Part shown: positions 1-9,147 of the stretch, one piece after another
Numbering within the stretch: position 1 is the first letter of the stretch
Layout: every line of letters begins with the position of its first letter
Assembly (NCBI RefSeq): GCF_012843435.1
Contig: NZ_JABAFC010000034.1
Location: 1-40,403 of the forward strand
DNA from: Psychrobacillus sp. BL-248-WT-3
GTDB lineage: Bacteria > Bacillota > Bacilli > Bacillales_A > Planococcaceae
Direction of reading: 5' to 3'
Length of the DNA: 40,403 nucleotides
Notes under the pieces: model-generated
Database searches by the model: none
What the model saw: only the letters and a program-made list of their open reading frames with translations
What the model was told of the DNA's origin: nothing
Program-made: the position numbers and the translations under genes

Positions 1-1
1 T

Positions 2-46
2 AAAGCCGGTGAAATTTTACTTATTGTAAAATTTCATCGGCTTTTT
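2..46 (+). terminator. Terminator of a gene left of the window
   Basis: A 19-bp perfect inverted repeat (arms 2-20 and 26-44, five-base loop) runs into T residues. It must serve a plus-strand gene that ends before position 1. Confidence 0.85.
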
Positions 47-108
47 CATTTAAGAGGATGGTTTTGTCCCAGTCTCTATTTTTTCTTAATAATAAAAAGT
101 GAATTATA

Positions 109-117
109 TGATAAAAT
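109..117 (+). promoter_or_regulatory. Extended -10 promoter candidate
   Basis: TG-A-TAAAAT lies 36 bases before the lipoprotein start. No convincing -35 hexamer is seen 17 bases upstream, so recognition would rely on the extended -10 element. Confidence 0.35.
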
Positions 118-152
118 CGTAGATACTTCCATCTTAATGAAAAGGAGAAAAA

Positions 153-626
153 ATGAAAATAAAATTATTAATTTTACTATGTTCTGCTTTTGTTTTCTTA
201 AATGCTTGCAACCAGAATCCCGAGCTGAAGGTTGACACAATTAGGTATGAATTTAAAGAACCTACACAATTTCCTTTTGAAGTAAATGATGTTTCTACGA
301 ATATTGATTTAGAAGCTCCAGACTTCCTTCATCAATTTATTTTTCATTATCGTAACATTGAAACTACTCAACAAATCAACTATATCCTCAGTAAAGTATT
401 AGAAAAACCCGAAAAAGTATCTAATGATAACATGACAGAATACAAACTTGAAAATGGTGTACTCGCATTTTATGAAGAGGGGGAAACTTCCCAATCTTTA
501 TGGTGGGAAACAGAAGATGGGTTTCTTGCTCGATATATTTACTTTATTAATGGTAATACAACTGAATTAGGAGAATACAAATTAGAAATTGATGAATTAA
601 TTAAACTAGCAAACGAAGTTCAATAA
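153..626 (+). CDS. Small putative lipoprotein, function unknown
   Basis: The 157-residue product begins with a charged N-terminus, a hydrophobic stretch (about residues 5-18) and a lipobox LNAC, with Cys19 as the probable lipidation site. It should therefore be anchored on the outer face of the membrane. The mature part is acidic and soluble, with no motif I recognise. The ATG follows AAAAGGAG at good spacing. The gene stands alone between two terminators. Lipoprotein export is well supported by the signal; the role is unknown. Confidence 0.8.
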   Translation: MKIKLLILLCSAFVFLNACNQNPELKVDTIRYEFKEPTQFPFEVNDVSTNIDLEAPDFLHQFIFHYRNIETTQQINYILSKVLEKPEKVSNDNMTEYKLENGVLAFYEEGETSQSLWWETEDGFLARYIYFINGNTTELGEYKLEIDELIKLANEVQ

Positions 627-634
627 ATCACTAT

Positions 635-664
635 AAAAACGCTTGGATATGTCCAAGCGTTTTT
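635..664 (+). terminator. Rho-independent terminator
   Basis: A 9-bp stem (639-647 with 652-660) and four-base loop are followed by TTTT. It lies directly after the lipoprotein gene. Confidence 0.85.
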
Positions 665-771
665 ATTTGTTATTATTTAAATGTTATTACTATGGATAGC
701 TCGAGTTTTCTCCATTAGCTGAACTACTTAAAATAAAATGGTCTACTTTTTTGATCTGAAAGAAAAGTTTT

Positions 772-1794
772 TTACCATTTAGCCTTGTGCTCTTCAATAC
801 ATCCTAACATCTGCTGGATCGTTAGAATAGTTCCGTCTTCTAAATGAATCTTGCCATTATAATACCCCATCATCTGATTTACTTCCGAGGAAACCAACTT
901 AACATCTGTCTTCGCTACTCGATGGAAGAAAGGAGTGAAGGTGAGATCAACGTCTTTAGAAAACTTAGTCTTAATTTTCCAAGGGACCATGAAATCAGTA
1001 TTTTGATACTGAAACACTAAATCCTCATGAATCTTTGACAAATGACCGTCTACAATAACAGCATTTTCTGTCATCCCAGTGCCATCTGTCCATTTACCTC
1101 CAAAGTTAAGCCCAATTTTTCTTGCCCCTACACGTTGAGATGCAAAGCCCCAGTTCCAAATTGCCTCGCGAGGCCAAACGCCTCTTCCATAGTCGAGTAC
1201 TGCAAAGTTATCTTCGCCTTGAAAGGAATAAGAGGAACTACCCATCTTCACAAAGCCTTTAGCAGGAAGGAGGTGATGCTTCGCAGTAAATTGGAATTGA
1301 GTTCGGTTCCATGGAATAACCACATTTAAAGAATCCTCATCTGGTGGATGAGAAATAACCAAATCAGCATGCAAAACTTCTCCATCAAAATCTGGAACTG
1401 TAACTGTCATATGAGTTTCGTTTTGAAGATATAGGAGCTGAATGGACATTTCCTCAGACTGTAATCGAACGCTTTCCAGTACATTAGTTGGCATTTTCAC
1501 CTTTGTACCTAAAGGAATAGTTACCGTTCTTTCGACAAAGCGTTGCGTCTCATAATTTAGGAAATAAACAAAACAGACAGCAGCATAATCTAAATGACTA
1601 ATAGTTACTGAAAATAAGACTTCATCTCCAAAGATGCACCAATAATTCCATTTTTTCTTTCGCATATAGTGACCTTTAAGATTACTTTCAATTATAGGTC
1701 TTCTAGCGAATCCAATTGCCTTCGGATTTAAATTTCCCTTATCATCGCAGAGCAAAGTCGGCACTAAGATTTCCTTTTCTGCATGTTGTCGCAT
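772..1794 (-). CDS. DUF2804 family protein
   Basis: The 340-residue protein resembles the DUF2804 family as I recall it: beta-rich, many Trp and Phe, internal stretches such as GRGVWPREAIWNWG and a C-terminal GYYNGKIHLEDG. No signal peptide or membrane helix is visible, so it is probably cytoplasmic. No biochemical role is known to me. The ATG start follows AAAGGAAG. It is divergent from the amidase-domain gene, with about 115 bp between them. The family call rests on recall, not a search. Confidence 0.75.
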   Translation of the reverse strand: MRQHAEKEILVPTLLCDDKGNLNPKAIGFARRPIIESNLKGHYMRKKKWNYWCIFGDEVLFSVTISHLDYAAVCFVYFLNYETQRFVERTVTIPLGTKVKMPTNVLESVRLQSEEMSIQLLYLQNETHMTVTVPDFDGEVLHADLVISHPPDEDSLNVVIPWNRTQFQFTAKHHLLPAKGFVKMGSSSYSFQGEDNFAVLDYGRGVWPREAIWNWGFASQRVGARKIGLNFGGKWTDGTGMTENAVIVDGHLSKIHEDLVFQYQNTDFMVPWKIKTKFSKDVDLTFTPFFHRVAKTDVKLVSSEVNQMMGYYNGKIHLEDGTILTIQQMLGCIEEHKAKW

Positions 1795-1911
1795 CAGCCA
1801 ACTTCCTTTCCCAAAAATATAGAATAAAAGATAAAAGATTGTTCAGTTAACTTCATACTAGCATATATTCTTCTTAAATACATATAAACAAGATAGGAGG
1901 AGGTGGTAAAA

Positions 1912-2400
1912 ATGGCAAAATATAATAGAAACGCTGCCATTCATTATGCGGATCAATGGTGGAACAGCTATAATCCTAATTTCCCTATATTTGATGTGGA
2001 TTGTACAAATTATATTTCACAATGTTTATTGGCAGGCGGGGCCCCTATGAGAGGGCAGGCAAATAGGGAAAAAGGGTGGTGGTTAAGTAACAATTCATGG
2101 AGCTTAAGCTGGACGACACCCCATTCGTTACGGTGGTACTTAGCTGGATCTACAATTGGATTGCAGGCAACACAGGTTAATTCCGCAAGCCAGCTAACAA
2201 TAGGAGATTTAATCTTTTATGATTTCCAAGGGGATGGAAGGTGGGATCATTCTACAATTGTTACAAGGGTTGAAGACGGGGTGCCGTACGTGAATGCTCA
2301 TACAAACAACAGTAGAAATAGATATTGGGAATATCAGGATTCCTATGCGTACACCCCTAATACGAAGTATGTATTCTTTCATGTAAAGGATGATTTTTAA
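1912..2400 (+). CDS. Amidase-domain protein (Amidase_6 type)
   Basis: The 162-residue protein matches the putative amidase domain of Bacillales. It has a DCTNYISQC motif with Cys31 as likely nucleophile, WDHSTIV with His113, and NAH with His130 as candidate catalytic partners. The many Trp residues (QWW, GWWLSN, SLSWTTP) are typical of the family. The domain is often found in cell-wall or spore-associated hydrolases, but this protein has no signal peptide and consists only of the domain. I prefer the ATG at 1912, about seven bases after AGGAGGAGG. An in-frame GTG at 1903 overlaps the ribosome site itself. Confidence 0.8.
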   Translation: MAKYNRNAAIHYADQWWNSYNPNFPIFDVDCTNYISQCLLAGGAPMRGQANREKGWWLSNNSWSLSWTTPHSLRWYLAGSTIGLQATQVNSASQLTIGDLIFYDFQGDGRWDHSTIVTRVEDGVPYVNAHTNNSRNRYWEYQDSYAYTPNTKYVFFHVKDDF

Positions 2401-2422
2401 GTAAATTACGCATACCAGAACA

Positions 2423-2450
2423 ATAAAAGCTCCCGAACCTACTCGGGAGC
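2423..2450 (-). terminator. Terminator of degV-like gene
   Basis: An 8-bp perfect stem (2429-2436 with 2443-2450) is followed on the minus strand by TTTTATTG. The plus-strand side lacks a T tract, so it mainly serves the minus-strand gene. Confidence 0.75.
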
Positions 2451-2476
2451 ATTGATGTTTAAAATGTCTTTCTTAC

Positions 2477-3328
2477 TTAAGGCAAATACCATAGGACTGC
2501 TATTGTATCCTCACCTGCATGTACTGCAAGAGAGGTGCTTATCTCACCTATGGTTACATCTAAAATTGGACAAGAAAGCAAAATAGTTTCTTTTAAGCTT
2601 TCCGCTTGCCCAAGAGCGTTGGCATGCATAATATAAACAGTCTCGATACCATCATTTTCAACAGAGTCTACAACTTTATCCACTAAATATTGAATTGCTC
2701 TTTTATGGGAGCGTACCTTATCTAGCTCCTGTAGCTGTCCCATATTATTTATTTGGATAACTGGTTTTATTTTTAAGAGACTGCCTAAGTAAAATTGGGC
2801 GCTACTTAAACGTCCACCTTTATATAGCTGAGTAAGATTACCGATTAAGATGTAGTTTTTAAACTTAGTAGCCTCTGATTTTAGGTGTTCCACTATTTCG
2901 GTATAGGGCAGTCCCTCATGTTGTAGTTTAATACCCTTTTCAACTAAACCAGTAATTCCAGCAGAAAGTGATAGGGAGTCTATACAATCTACTTGCACTT
3001 GAGCAATTTGTGCTCCGGCAACAGACGATGAAAGGGTCCCGCTTAAACTATTTGATACATGTATGGCGATGATGGATTCGTACTCTTTACTTAACTTCGA
3101 GTAAAGCTGAGCAAACTCACCTGCTGATGGCTGGGAGGTTTTTATAGAATCCGCACCATTACGAATTCGTTCGTATAACTGATCAGACGTTAAGTCTACA
3201 CCATCTACAAACTGCTCCGTACCGAAATGTATATTAATCGGAACTGTAAAGACATCGGGATGTTCTTGTAAATAATTATTTATATATGCGCTGCTATCAA
3301 TAACCCATGCAATTTTATGTGGAATCAT
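2477..3328 (-). CDS. DegV family fatty-acid-binding protein
   Basis: The 283-residue protein is full length for DegV. The N-terminus reads AWVIDSSAY, the usual DSS motif. TSQPSAGEF and HVSNSLSGT, which contact the fatty-acid head group in this family, follow, and the C-terminal part holds the HAGEDTIAV segment. Relatives bind fatty acids and some present acyl chains to fatty-acid kinase FakA for phospholipid synthesis. The next gene upstream on this strand encodes a PlsY-like acyltransferase that would use acyl-phosphate, so the pairing is metabolically sensible. I place the start at the ATG at 3328, ten bases after AGGA. The ATG at 3337 abuts that site. Confidence 0.88.
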   Translation of the reverse strand: MIPHKIAWVIDSSAYINNYLQEHPDVFTVPINIHFGTEQFVDGVDLTSDQLYERIRNGADSIKTSQPSAGEFAQLYSKLSKEYESIIAIHVSNSLSGTLSSSVAGAQIAQVQVDCIDSLSLSAGITGLVEKGIKLQHEGLPYTEIVEHLKSEATKFKNYILIGNLTQLYKGGRLSSAQFYLGSLLKIKPVIQINNMGQLQELDKVRSHKRAIQYLVDKVVDSVENDGIETVYIMHANALGQAESLKETILLSCPILDVTIGEISTSLAVHAGEDTIAVLWYLP

Positions 3329-3396
3329 TCTGTACATCCTATCTATATATATTTACGATAATAATGTAGCATATTCAAATGTAAGTGTTATATTGA

Positions 3397-3981
3397 CTAG
3401 TTGTTAGTTTCTTTTGACTTGCTCCACCAACGTTCATTCCAGGAATCAACTATATCAAACCGATGACGGAAAAGAATAATGGCAATAGCTAGAGACAAGG
3501 GGGCAAGCTCTCGGTATTCAGGTATAACTAAGCATAAAACACCATATGCACAGAAGGCGAAAATCATGCTTAAGGTTGCACTTCTGGAAAGACCTAAGAA
3601 AAATAAAAAAATAATAGCTAGCATTCCAAATAAAAATGGATTAAGTGCTAATGATACCCCAATGAACGTAGCTATTCCTTTGCTTCCTTTTCCTTTTAAC
3701 CAAATAGGATATAGGTGCCCTATGATGACGAAGAATGCTGCAATCGAAATAACCAAAATCGAAAAATTTAAATAATGTCCAATATAAAGTACGAGAATCC
3801 CTTTTAAAGCATCTCCAAGAAAGGTTAAGATGAAGGCAGTCTTACCTAGAACAGCGCCTGCATTTCTAGCACCGAGGTTCCCACTTCTCATGTGCCGAAG
3901 ATCAGTTTTCTTCCATTTGCCAATCCACCAGGCTGTAAGAATGTTGCCGACAAAATAGCTGAAAATCCAGTAGAGAACCAA
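3397..3981 (-). CDS. plsY: PlsY-like glycerol-3-phosphate acyltransferase
   Basis: The 194-residue polytopic membrane protein carries the PlsY motifs: SGNLGARNAG at residues 33-42 and GHLYPIWLKGKGSKG at 88-102. The second holds the glycine-rich acyl-phosphate site. About five hydrophobic segments are visible. PlsY transfers an acyl group from acyl-phosphate to glycerol-3-phosphate in the first step of phosphatidic acid synthesis. The start is a TTG seven bases after GAGGTGAT. The protein is diverged from the housekeeping PlsY I remember (motif 1 usually reads SGNPGATN), so it may be a second, specialised copy. The symbol denotes the family. Confidence 0.82.
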   Translation of the reverse strand: MVLYWIFSYFVGNILTAWWIGKWKKTDLRHMRSGNLGARNAGAVLGKTAFILTFLGDALKGILVLYIGHYLNFSILVISIAAFFVIIGHLYPIWLKGKGSKGIATFIGVSLALNPFLFGMLAIIFLFFLGLSRSATLSMIFAFCAYGVLCLVIPEYRELAPLSLAIAIILFRHRFDIVDSWNERWWSKSKETNN

Positions 3982-4149
3982 CAGATCACCTCAAAATAAC
4001 ATTTGTAATGTTTCCTATTTATACTATATTTTACACTAAGTATACCTGCTGCATACATAATTCTAGTAGTAACGGAAGACTTTTAAAGTTTCATAGAAAT
4101 TGGTATGATTAGAAGGATAAAAAAGACTGACAATTAAGAGGGTGTTAAT

Positions 4150-4731
4150 ATGACGGAACAATCATTATCAGTACGTGACGCAATTATCCAAAGAAGATCT
4201 ATTAAATTATTTAATGGAGAGCTAGTTGATCGAGATACATTAGTATCTATTATGGAGGATGCTCTTTGGGCTCCAAATCATCAGATGAGACAGCCATGGC
4301 GTTTTATCGCAGCATGCGGCGAAGAAGGTTTAACAGAATTGCATGAGCTGCTAAAAGAATATGGCATTCCAAAATGGAAAGAGCTTTCAGAGGATGCTCT
4401 AGAGAAGCAAATGCAAAAATTTAAAAATCCTGGAGCATACCTATTTGTCATTGTTCCGGAAGATGCACGTCAAAAGGAACGTTTAGAGGATTATGCAGCA
4501 GCTAGTATGCTTGTGCAGAACATCCAACTTCTAGCTTGGGAAAAAGGTATTGGATCATGCTGGAAGACACCAGGATTCCTAGACAATCCAAAGTTCCGTG
4601 AAGCTTTAGGAGTTCAATCTGGAGAACGTATTATCAGCATGTTCCAGGTCGGTTATTACAATGAAGCACCTCAACCAAAACCACGTAAGAGTATTGATGA
4701 AGTTGTAACATTCTTTGGAAATCAAAAATAA
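4150..4731 (+). CDS. Nitroreductase family protein
   Basis: The 193-residue protein has the nitroreductase fold signature. The N-terminus reads IIQRRSIKLF, followed by a flavin-contacting APNHQMRQPWRF and a C-terminal GIGSCWKTPGF. These enzymes are FMN-dependent NAD(P)H oxidoreductases acting on quinones or nitroaromatics; the physiological substrate cannot be read here. It is probably a cytoplasmic homodimer. The ATG follows GAGGGTGTTAAT. It is a single-gene unit ended by the hairpin at 4739. Confidence 0.88.
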   Translation: MTEQSLSVRDAIIQRRSIKLFNGELVDRDTLVSIMEDALWAPNHQMRQPWRFIAACGEEGLTELHELLKEYGIPKWKELSEDALEKQMQKFKNPGAYLFVIVPEDARQKERLEDYAAASMLVQNIQLLAWEKGIGSCWKTPGFLDNPKFREALGVQSGERIISMFQVGYYNEAPQPKPRKSIDEVVTFFGNQK

Positions 4732-4738
4732 AATGCAA

Positions 4739-4787
4739 AAGGCAAGCAAAAAGAGGGGAATCCCTGATGTTGCTTGCCTTATTTTTT
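4739..4787. terminator. Bidirectional terminator
   Basis: An 11-bp stem (4739-4749 with 4770-4780) is followed by a T run on the plus strand. On the minus strand, TTTT follows the hairpin, which contains the stop codon of the convergent membrane-protein gene. Confidence 0.8.
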
Positions 4788-5546
4788 ATAGTAGGGGGGA
4801 ACTAGGCCGCTTTCACTATGAAGAGATACTGTGTTTCGATCAACTATATAATGAATTTTGTAAGTTCCGTTCAAATACCCCTTTTCCCAGCTTTCTGTGA
4901 AGGTAACAATATACTCATGATCACCTCTTTTTCTTGCAGAGGACTTTCTAGATACCTGAAAGCCTTCAATTTCCCCATTCCATTTCTTTTTATCCTTTGG
5001 AAAGTTACTAGAAATAGTATCTTCTCCAGATGTTGCACGTTCAATCGCGTCTTCACTAGTAAAAGGGGGCCGAGTTTCAGATGAAAGGGAGAAACTTCCC
5101 CATAGTATTAGAGTAAGGGCAACCGGAATAAGAAGTCCGAATTTAATATGGCGACCATCCATATTTTGAGTGTATAGCCATCTATCCACTAGGCCGTATA
5201 GGAAGGCCGGAACTATTCCTAAAAATAGTATGTCTAGATCCTGGAATAAGAAAATACCACCAAATAAGCCATGTAACAAAATATATAACCAATTATACTT
5301 GGGTAATATTTTTCTTAGCATTAATTCTAAAACAATAGAAACGGCTGTCCCGTATATAAAAATGATGATACCACCGTAGTAAAATATTAGAATAGCCCAG
5401 CCGATAAATTCTTCTCCACGATCATATGGTGAAAGAGAATCGTTGCCAATCAGGCCATAAGAAGAAAAGCTTAAAGCAAAAAGCATGACAGTGATAAGAG
5501 TAGTAACAACTTTTCTAGTGATGAGTTTGATCACTTGGTCTTTCAT
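4779..5546 (-). CDS. Unknown membrane protein with soluble C-terminal domain
   Basis: The 255-residue protein has about five hydrophobic segments in residues 10-155, followed by a hydrophilic domain of about 95 residues rich in charged residues. That domain ends with a beta-type pattern (HEYIVTFTESW, TYKIHYIVD). I do not recognise the family. Either the domain faces the outside or it is a small cytoplasmic module; topology is not decided. The stop codon lies inside the stem of the shared terminator. The ATG follows AGGTGGAG. Confidence 0.7.
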   Translation of the reverse strand: MKDQVIKLITRKVVTTLITVMLFALSFSSYGLIGNDSLSPYDRGEEFIGWAILIFYYGGIIIFIYGTAVSIVLELMLRKILPKYNWLYILLHGLFGGIFLFQDLDILFLGIVPAFLYGLVDRWLYTQNMDGRHIKFGLLIPVALTLILWGSFSLSSETRPPFTSEDAIERATSGEDTISSNFPKDKKKWNGEIEGFQVSRKSSARKRGDHEYIVTFTESWEKGYLNGTYKIHYIVDRNTVSLHSESGLVPPYYKK

Positions 5547-5610
5547 TCATCTCCACCTTTTCATTGGAATATTAACTCTTGTTGTAAGAATTATACAGTA
5601 ATTACATAAT

Positions 5611-5646
5611 AAAAAGCACATGAATCTAAAAGACTTCATGTGCTTT
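5611..5646 (-). terminator. Terminator of M20 dipeptidase gene
   Basis: A 9-bp perfect stem (5616-5624 with 5635-5643), extended by A-T pairs, gives TTTTTATT on the minus strand. Confidence 0.8.
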
Positions 5647-5651
5647 ATTGT

Positions 5652-7049
5652 TTATTTTTTTAATTCATCTTTTGATAGGCTAGCGAGTTCACTATAGTAA
5701 TCACCAATAACTCGTAATCCTTTATCAAAATTTTCTAGATGGAAATGCTCATTAGGAGCATGGAAGTTTTCAGTGGATAATCCAAAGCCCATTAATACTA
5801 CTGGAAGTCCAAGAATTTCATCAAATGCTGCTACGATTGGGATTGATCCACCACCGCGTGTATAAGCCGTTGGGACAGCATATACTTTTTCATAGCTACG
5901 TCCTGCAGCCTGGATAGCCGGATGGTCGAAAGGAGTGATGAAAGGTTTACCTTTATCAAATTCAGTTACTGTTACGGTCACGCCTGCAGGTTTATGCTTT
6001 TCAATATGAGCCTTCAGCTTTTCAACTATTTCATCTGGATCTTGGTCTGGTACTAAGCGACAAGTAATTTTAGCTCCTGCCTCGCTAGGTAAAACCGTTT
6101 TAATGCCTTCCCCAGAAAAACCACCAAATACCCCGTTAATTTCAAGAGTTGGACGAGCCCAAACTCGTTCTAAATGTGTATAACCCTTTTCTCCAAATAA
6201 CTCATCTACACCGACCTCTTGTTTTAATTCCTCTTCATTAAAGCCAAGTGCCGCATATGCTTCACGTTCTTCATCCATTAATGGACGAACATTGTCGTAG
6301 AAGCCTTCCACTTCGATTGTACCTTCTGCGCTGCGGAAAGATTCGAGAATAGAAACTAATGCATGGATAGAGTTTTGTACTCCTCCACCATAAAGCCCAG
6401 AGTGAAGGTCACCCTTAGCTCCTTTTACATCAATTTGTACACCACATAGGCCGCGTAGACCGTAGCATACAGCAGGCTGTCCAGGTCCCTGCATTCCTGT
6501 ATCAGAAATAACGATTACATCTGCTGCCAGCTTTTCTTTATTATTCTCGATATACTCCTCTAAGTTAGGGCTACCAACCTCTTCTTCACCTTCTATTAGA
6601 AACTTCACGTTAACTGGTAGTGAACCTTCTAATTGGAGAAGTGCTTCCACAGCTTTGACATGCATGAAAACTTGTCCTTTATCGTCACTGGCACCACGAG
6701 CATATAGCTTATTATCACGTACCTCAGGCTTGAATGGCTCTGATTCCCAAAGGTTTAATGGATCTACAGGCTGAACATCATAATGTCCATAGATCAGTAC
6801 CGTTGGCTTGTCTTCCGCATGTAACCAGTCAGCATATACTACGGGATGACCTTTCGTTTCATCAATTACAATATTTTCTAGTCCCGCTTGTTTAAAGGAG
6901 TTTGCAAGCCATTCTGCACCTTTTTGCATATCCGCTTTGTGCTCTGACAAGGAAGAAATACTTGGTATGCTAAGGAATTTTTTTAATTCTTCTAAATGTT
7001 GTTCTCTTTTTTCTGCAAAATAGTTATCTAAATTAGTTATTTGGCTCAT
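5652..7049 (-). CDS. M20 family dipeptidase
   Basis: The 465-residue protein carries the full metal site of the M20 metallopeptidases. It shows YGHYDVQP (His89, Asp91), ASDDKGQ (Asp122), EGEEEVGS (catalytic and metal-binding glutamates near 155-157), SDTG and a C-terminal ENFHAPNEH. The length and motif style fit the CNDP-like dipeptidases that Bacillales annotations call dipeptidase. A lid/dimerisation domain lies between about residues 200 and 350. It is likely a cytoplasmic di-zinc enzyme that cleaves dipeptides or related N-acyl amino acids. It is a single-gene unit. Confidence 0.92.
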   Translation of the reverse strand: MSQITNLDNYFAEKREQHLEELKKFLSIPSISSLSEHKADMQKGAEWLANSFKQAGLENIVIDETKGHPVVYADWLHAEDKPTVLIYGHYDVQPVDPLNLWESEPFKPEVRDNKLYARGASDDKGQVFMHVKAVEALLQLEGSLPVNVKFLIEGEEEVGSPNLEEYIENNKEKLAADVIVISDTGMQGPGQPAVCYGLRGLCGVQIDVKGAKGDLHSGLYGGGVQNSIHALVSILESFRSAEGTIEVEGFYDNVRPLMDEEREAYAALGFNEEELKQEVGVDELFGEKGYTHLERVWARPTLEINGVFGGFSGEGIKTVLPSEAGAKITCRLVPDQDPDEIVEKLKAHIEKHKPAGVTVTVTEFDKGKPFITPFDHPAIQAAGRSYEKVYAVPTAYTRGGGSIPIVAAFDEILGLPVVLMGFGLSTENFHAPNEHFHLENFDKGLRVIGDYYSELASLSKDELKK

Positions 7050-7274
7050 AGATTTATCCTTCTTTCCAAAGATAGTTTAGTAAAAATAGTATATCACAAT
7101 TTCAAGGTAACTAAATCATTAGAAAAGTTTGTTAAATATAGAGATTAACGAATTAATCACTATGTAAATTATAAAGGTTTTTAGCTTATGTATAAAGAAT
7201 ACTAACTACGATTAACTCAAATAGAAGATAGGCTATTACAAAAAAAATCAAAATGATAGAGGGAGTGGATAGGA

Positions 7275-7961
7275 ATGAAGAAATATGTTGAAATTGGTTA
7301 TCCAATCTATGAAGGGATGCCTGTTTATCCCGGTTTACCAGAAGTTAAATTAGAGCCAAGAGAGCGTTTGGAAAAAGGGGATGATTGGAACGGTAGCGTT
7401 CTTAGCATGTATCTTCATGCTGGTACCCATGTAGATGCACCTTATCACCATTTAAATAATGGGAAGGGAATAGATGCTATTCCAATTGAAGACTTCATTT
7501 ACGAAAATCCACTATTAATTGATTGTCCAGTTGGCCCTAATGGTTTTATAACAATTGAGCTACTTGAAAAATATGAAGATCTTAAGACTGCTGATATTCT
7601 TATCTTTAATACAGGAAACTGGAAACACCGCGGGACTGACTTTGAAATATATGCTAATAACTTTCCGACTGTCTCACCAGAAGCAGCCGAATATATTCGG
7701 ACAAAATTGCCGAACTGTAAAGCAGTCGCTATTGATACGCTAAGCATTGAAAACTTAACAGAAGCAAAAGAGAATGGCTATTTCGTCCACCATGCTTTCT
7801 TAGACCATGAAAGGTACAAAGAACCGACCATGCTTATTTACGAAGACATTAATCCTGAACCTTTAATAGGCAAAAGACTTATTTCTGCCTTCACTGCACC
7901 ACTACGTATCAAAGACCATGATGCCTCGGTAGTTAATGTCATCGTACAAGTGGAGGAATAG
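7275..7961 (+). CDS. Cyclase family protein (kynurenine formamidase-like)
   Basis: The 228-residue protein has the HxGTHxDxPxH motif at residues 48-58 (HAGTHVDAPYH), the metal-binding signature of the cyclase/KynB arylformamidase family. Members hydrolyse N-formylkynurenine, isatin or related amides. No tryptophan-degradation gene is nearby, so the substrate is unknown. The N-terminus (SYPIYEGMPVYPG-like) is typical. The start ATG follows AGAGGGAG. The stretch 7050-7274 upstream holds only an AT-rich, weak promoter-like region. Confidence 0.87.
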   Translation: MKKYVEIGYPIYEGMPVYPGLPEVKLEPRERLEKGDDWNGSVLSMYLHAGTHVDAPYHHLNNGKGIDAIPIEDFIYENPLLIDCPVGPNGFITIELLEKYEDLKTADILIFNTGNWKHRGTDFEIYANNFPTVSPEAAEYIRTKLPNCKAVAIDTLSIENLTEAKENGYFVHHAFLDHERYKEPTMLIYEDINPEPLIGKRLISAFTAPLRIKDHDASVVNVIVQVEE

Positions 7962-8062
7962 CGATTAGACTTTGATATAGAAGCGATATAAAAGTTAGAA
8001 GAGTGACTAGTTAAATTACTAATCTGTTCGGTATAAATCTTTCTTTAAGATCAAATGAATGA

Positions 8063-8122
8063 TATAATAAAAAAACTCAGTATAGAGGTTACCCATTTGT
8101 CAGTTGGCAATGGGTAGCCTCT
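8063..8122 (+). promoter_or_regulatory. Promoter and hairpin leader of the cation exporter gene
   Basis: A perfect TATAAT sits at 8063-8068, with a poor -35 about 17 bases upstream. Just after the expected start point comes a 12-bp hairpin (8084-8095 with 8111-8122, one G-U pair) with a 15-base loop, then TTTCG. The T run is too short for a classic terminator, so it may be an attenuator, a leader stem, or a weak terminator of the upstream gene. Confidence 0.5.
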
Positions 8123-8158
8123 TTCGTGTTTTAAGGGAAGTTGCGGAGGGGAAACATT

Positions 8159-9064
8159 TTGGAGCTTTACACAAACTTGCGCGCCGGTGAAAAAGGTGCT
8201 TACTTATCGATAGTGACTTATATTGTCCTAAGTATTTTTAAACTAACAGCAGGATATCTAGGGAATTCAGAAGCCTTAAGGGCAGATGGTCTTAATAATA
8301 CGACAGACATCATTGCTTCTGTTGCAGTGTTAATCGGGTTACGTATTTCACAGCGACCACCAGATGATGACCACCGATACGGCCACTTTCGTGCCGAAAC
8401 AATAGCCTCGCTAATTGCTTCCTTTATTATGATATACGTTGGAATCGAGGTATTGATATCTGCGGTAAAGAGTATGACTAATCCTGTGGAAGTAACCCCC
8501 GACATACTAACAATATTTGTCGCCCTAATAAGCGCAGTCATTATGTTTGGTGTCTACAAATATAACTACAATTTGGCTGAAAGGATTAAAAGTACAGCCG
8601 TAAAGGCCGCTGCTTTTGATAATAGGTCCGATGCTTTTGTAAGTATCGGAACGGCTGTTGGGATTGTAGCAGCAATAATTGGCTTCCCGATTATTGATAC
8701 AATAACAGCTTTTATCATCGGTATTATAATTATTAAGACTGCAATTGATATATTTAAAGAGGCTGTATATTTATTAACAGATGGCTTTGACAGTAAATTT
8801 TTAGCTAAAATCCGTGCAGATATAGAAAGAATGCCACAAGTACGTGAAATTACTGAAATTCGAGGTCGTCAACATGGCGGTATGATGCTAATTGATATAA
8901 CCATTAGTGTTAATCCAAACTTAAACGTTCGCCGATCGCATGATATTTCTAATAAAATTGAACAACATATACAATCTCTTAACAGTGAGGCCGTTACATT
9001 TGTCCACATTGAACCGTATGACCCGAAGGAAATGGTTATTTCGGAAGATGATTATCATTTTTAG
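8159..9064 (+). CDS. Cation diffusion facilitator, probably manganese exporter
   Basis: The 301-residue protein has the six-helix CDF domain and a cytoplasmic C-terminal domain. The metal-site motifs are RADGLNNTTD (Asp43 to Asp50, helix 2) and FDNRSDAF (helix 5). The cytoplasmic part contains RGRQHGGMMLIDITI. Asn/Asp-type sites of this form are known from the Bacillus manganese exporters MneP and MneS rather than from zinc CDFs with His in helix 2. Manganese is therefore the likely substrate, by inference. I choose the TTG at 8159, eight bases after GGAGGGG; the TTG at 8141 has no ribosome site. A strong terminator follows. Confidence 0.87.
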   Translation: MELYTNLRAGEKGAYLSIVTYIVLSIFKLTAGYLGNSEALRADGLNNTTDIIASVAVLIGLRISQRPPDDDHRYGHFRAETIASLIASFIMIYVGIEVLISAVKSMTNPVEVTPDILTIFVALISAVIMFGVYKYNYNLAERIKSTAVKAAAFDNRSDAFVSIGTAVGIVAAIIGFPIIDTITAFIIGIIIIKTAIDIFKEAVYLLTDGFDSKFLAKIRADIERMPQVREITEIRGRQHGGMMLIDITISVNPNLNVRRSHDISNKIEQHIQSLNSEAVTFVHIEPYDPKEMVISEDDYHF

Positions 9065-9073
9065 CCACAGAAG

Positions 9074-9117
9074 AAAAAAGTCAAAACCCTGATTTAATAG
9101 GGTTTTGACTTTTTTTT
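9074..9117 (+). terminator. Rho-independent terminator
   Basis: A 12-bp perfect stem (9079-9090 with 9099-9110), preceded by A's and followed by seven T's. It is convincing for the CDF gene. Confidence 0.92.
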
Positions 9118-9147
9118 ATAACGTAAAAATATATGTCATACCTTTAT

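Noticed and set aside
1042-1329. 95-residue plus-strand frame inside the DUF2804 gene
   Set aside because: It lies wholly opposite a well-supported gene, has no ribosome site and no recognisable protein pattern.
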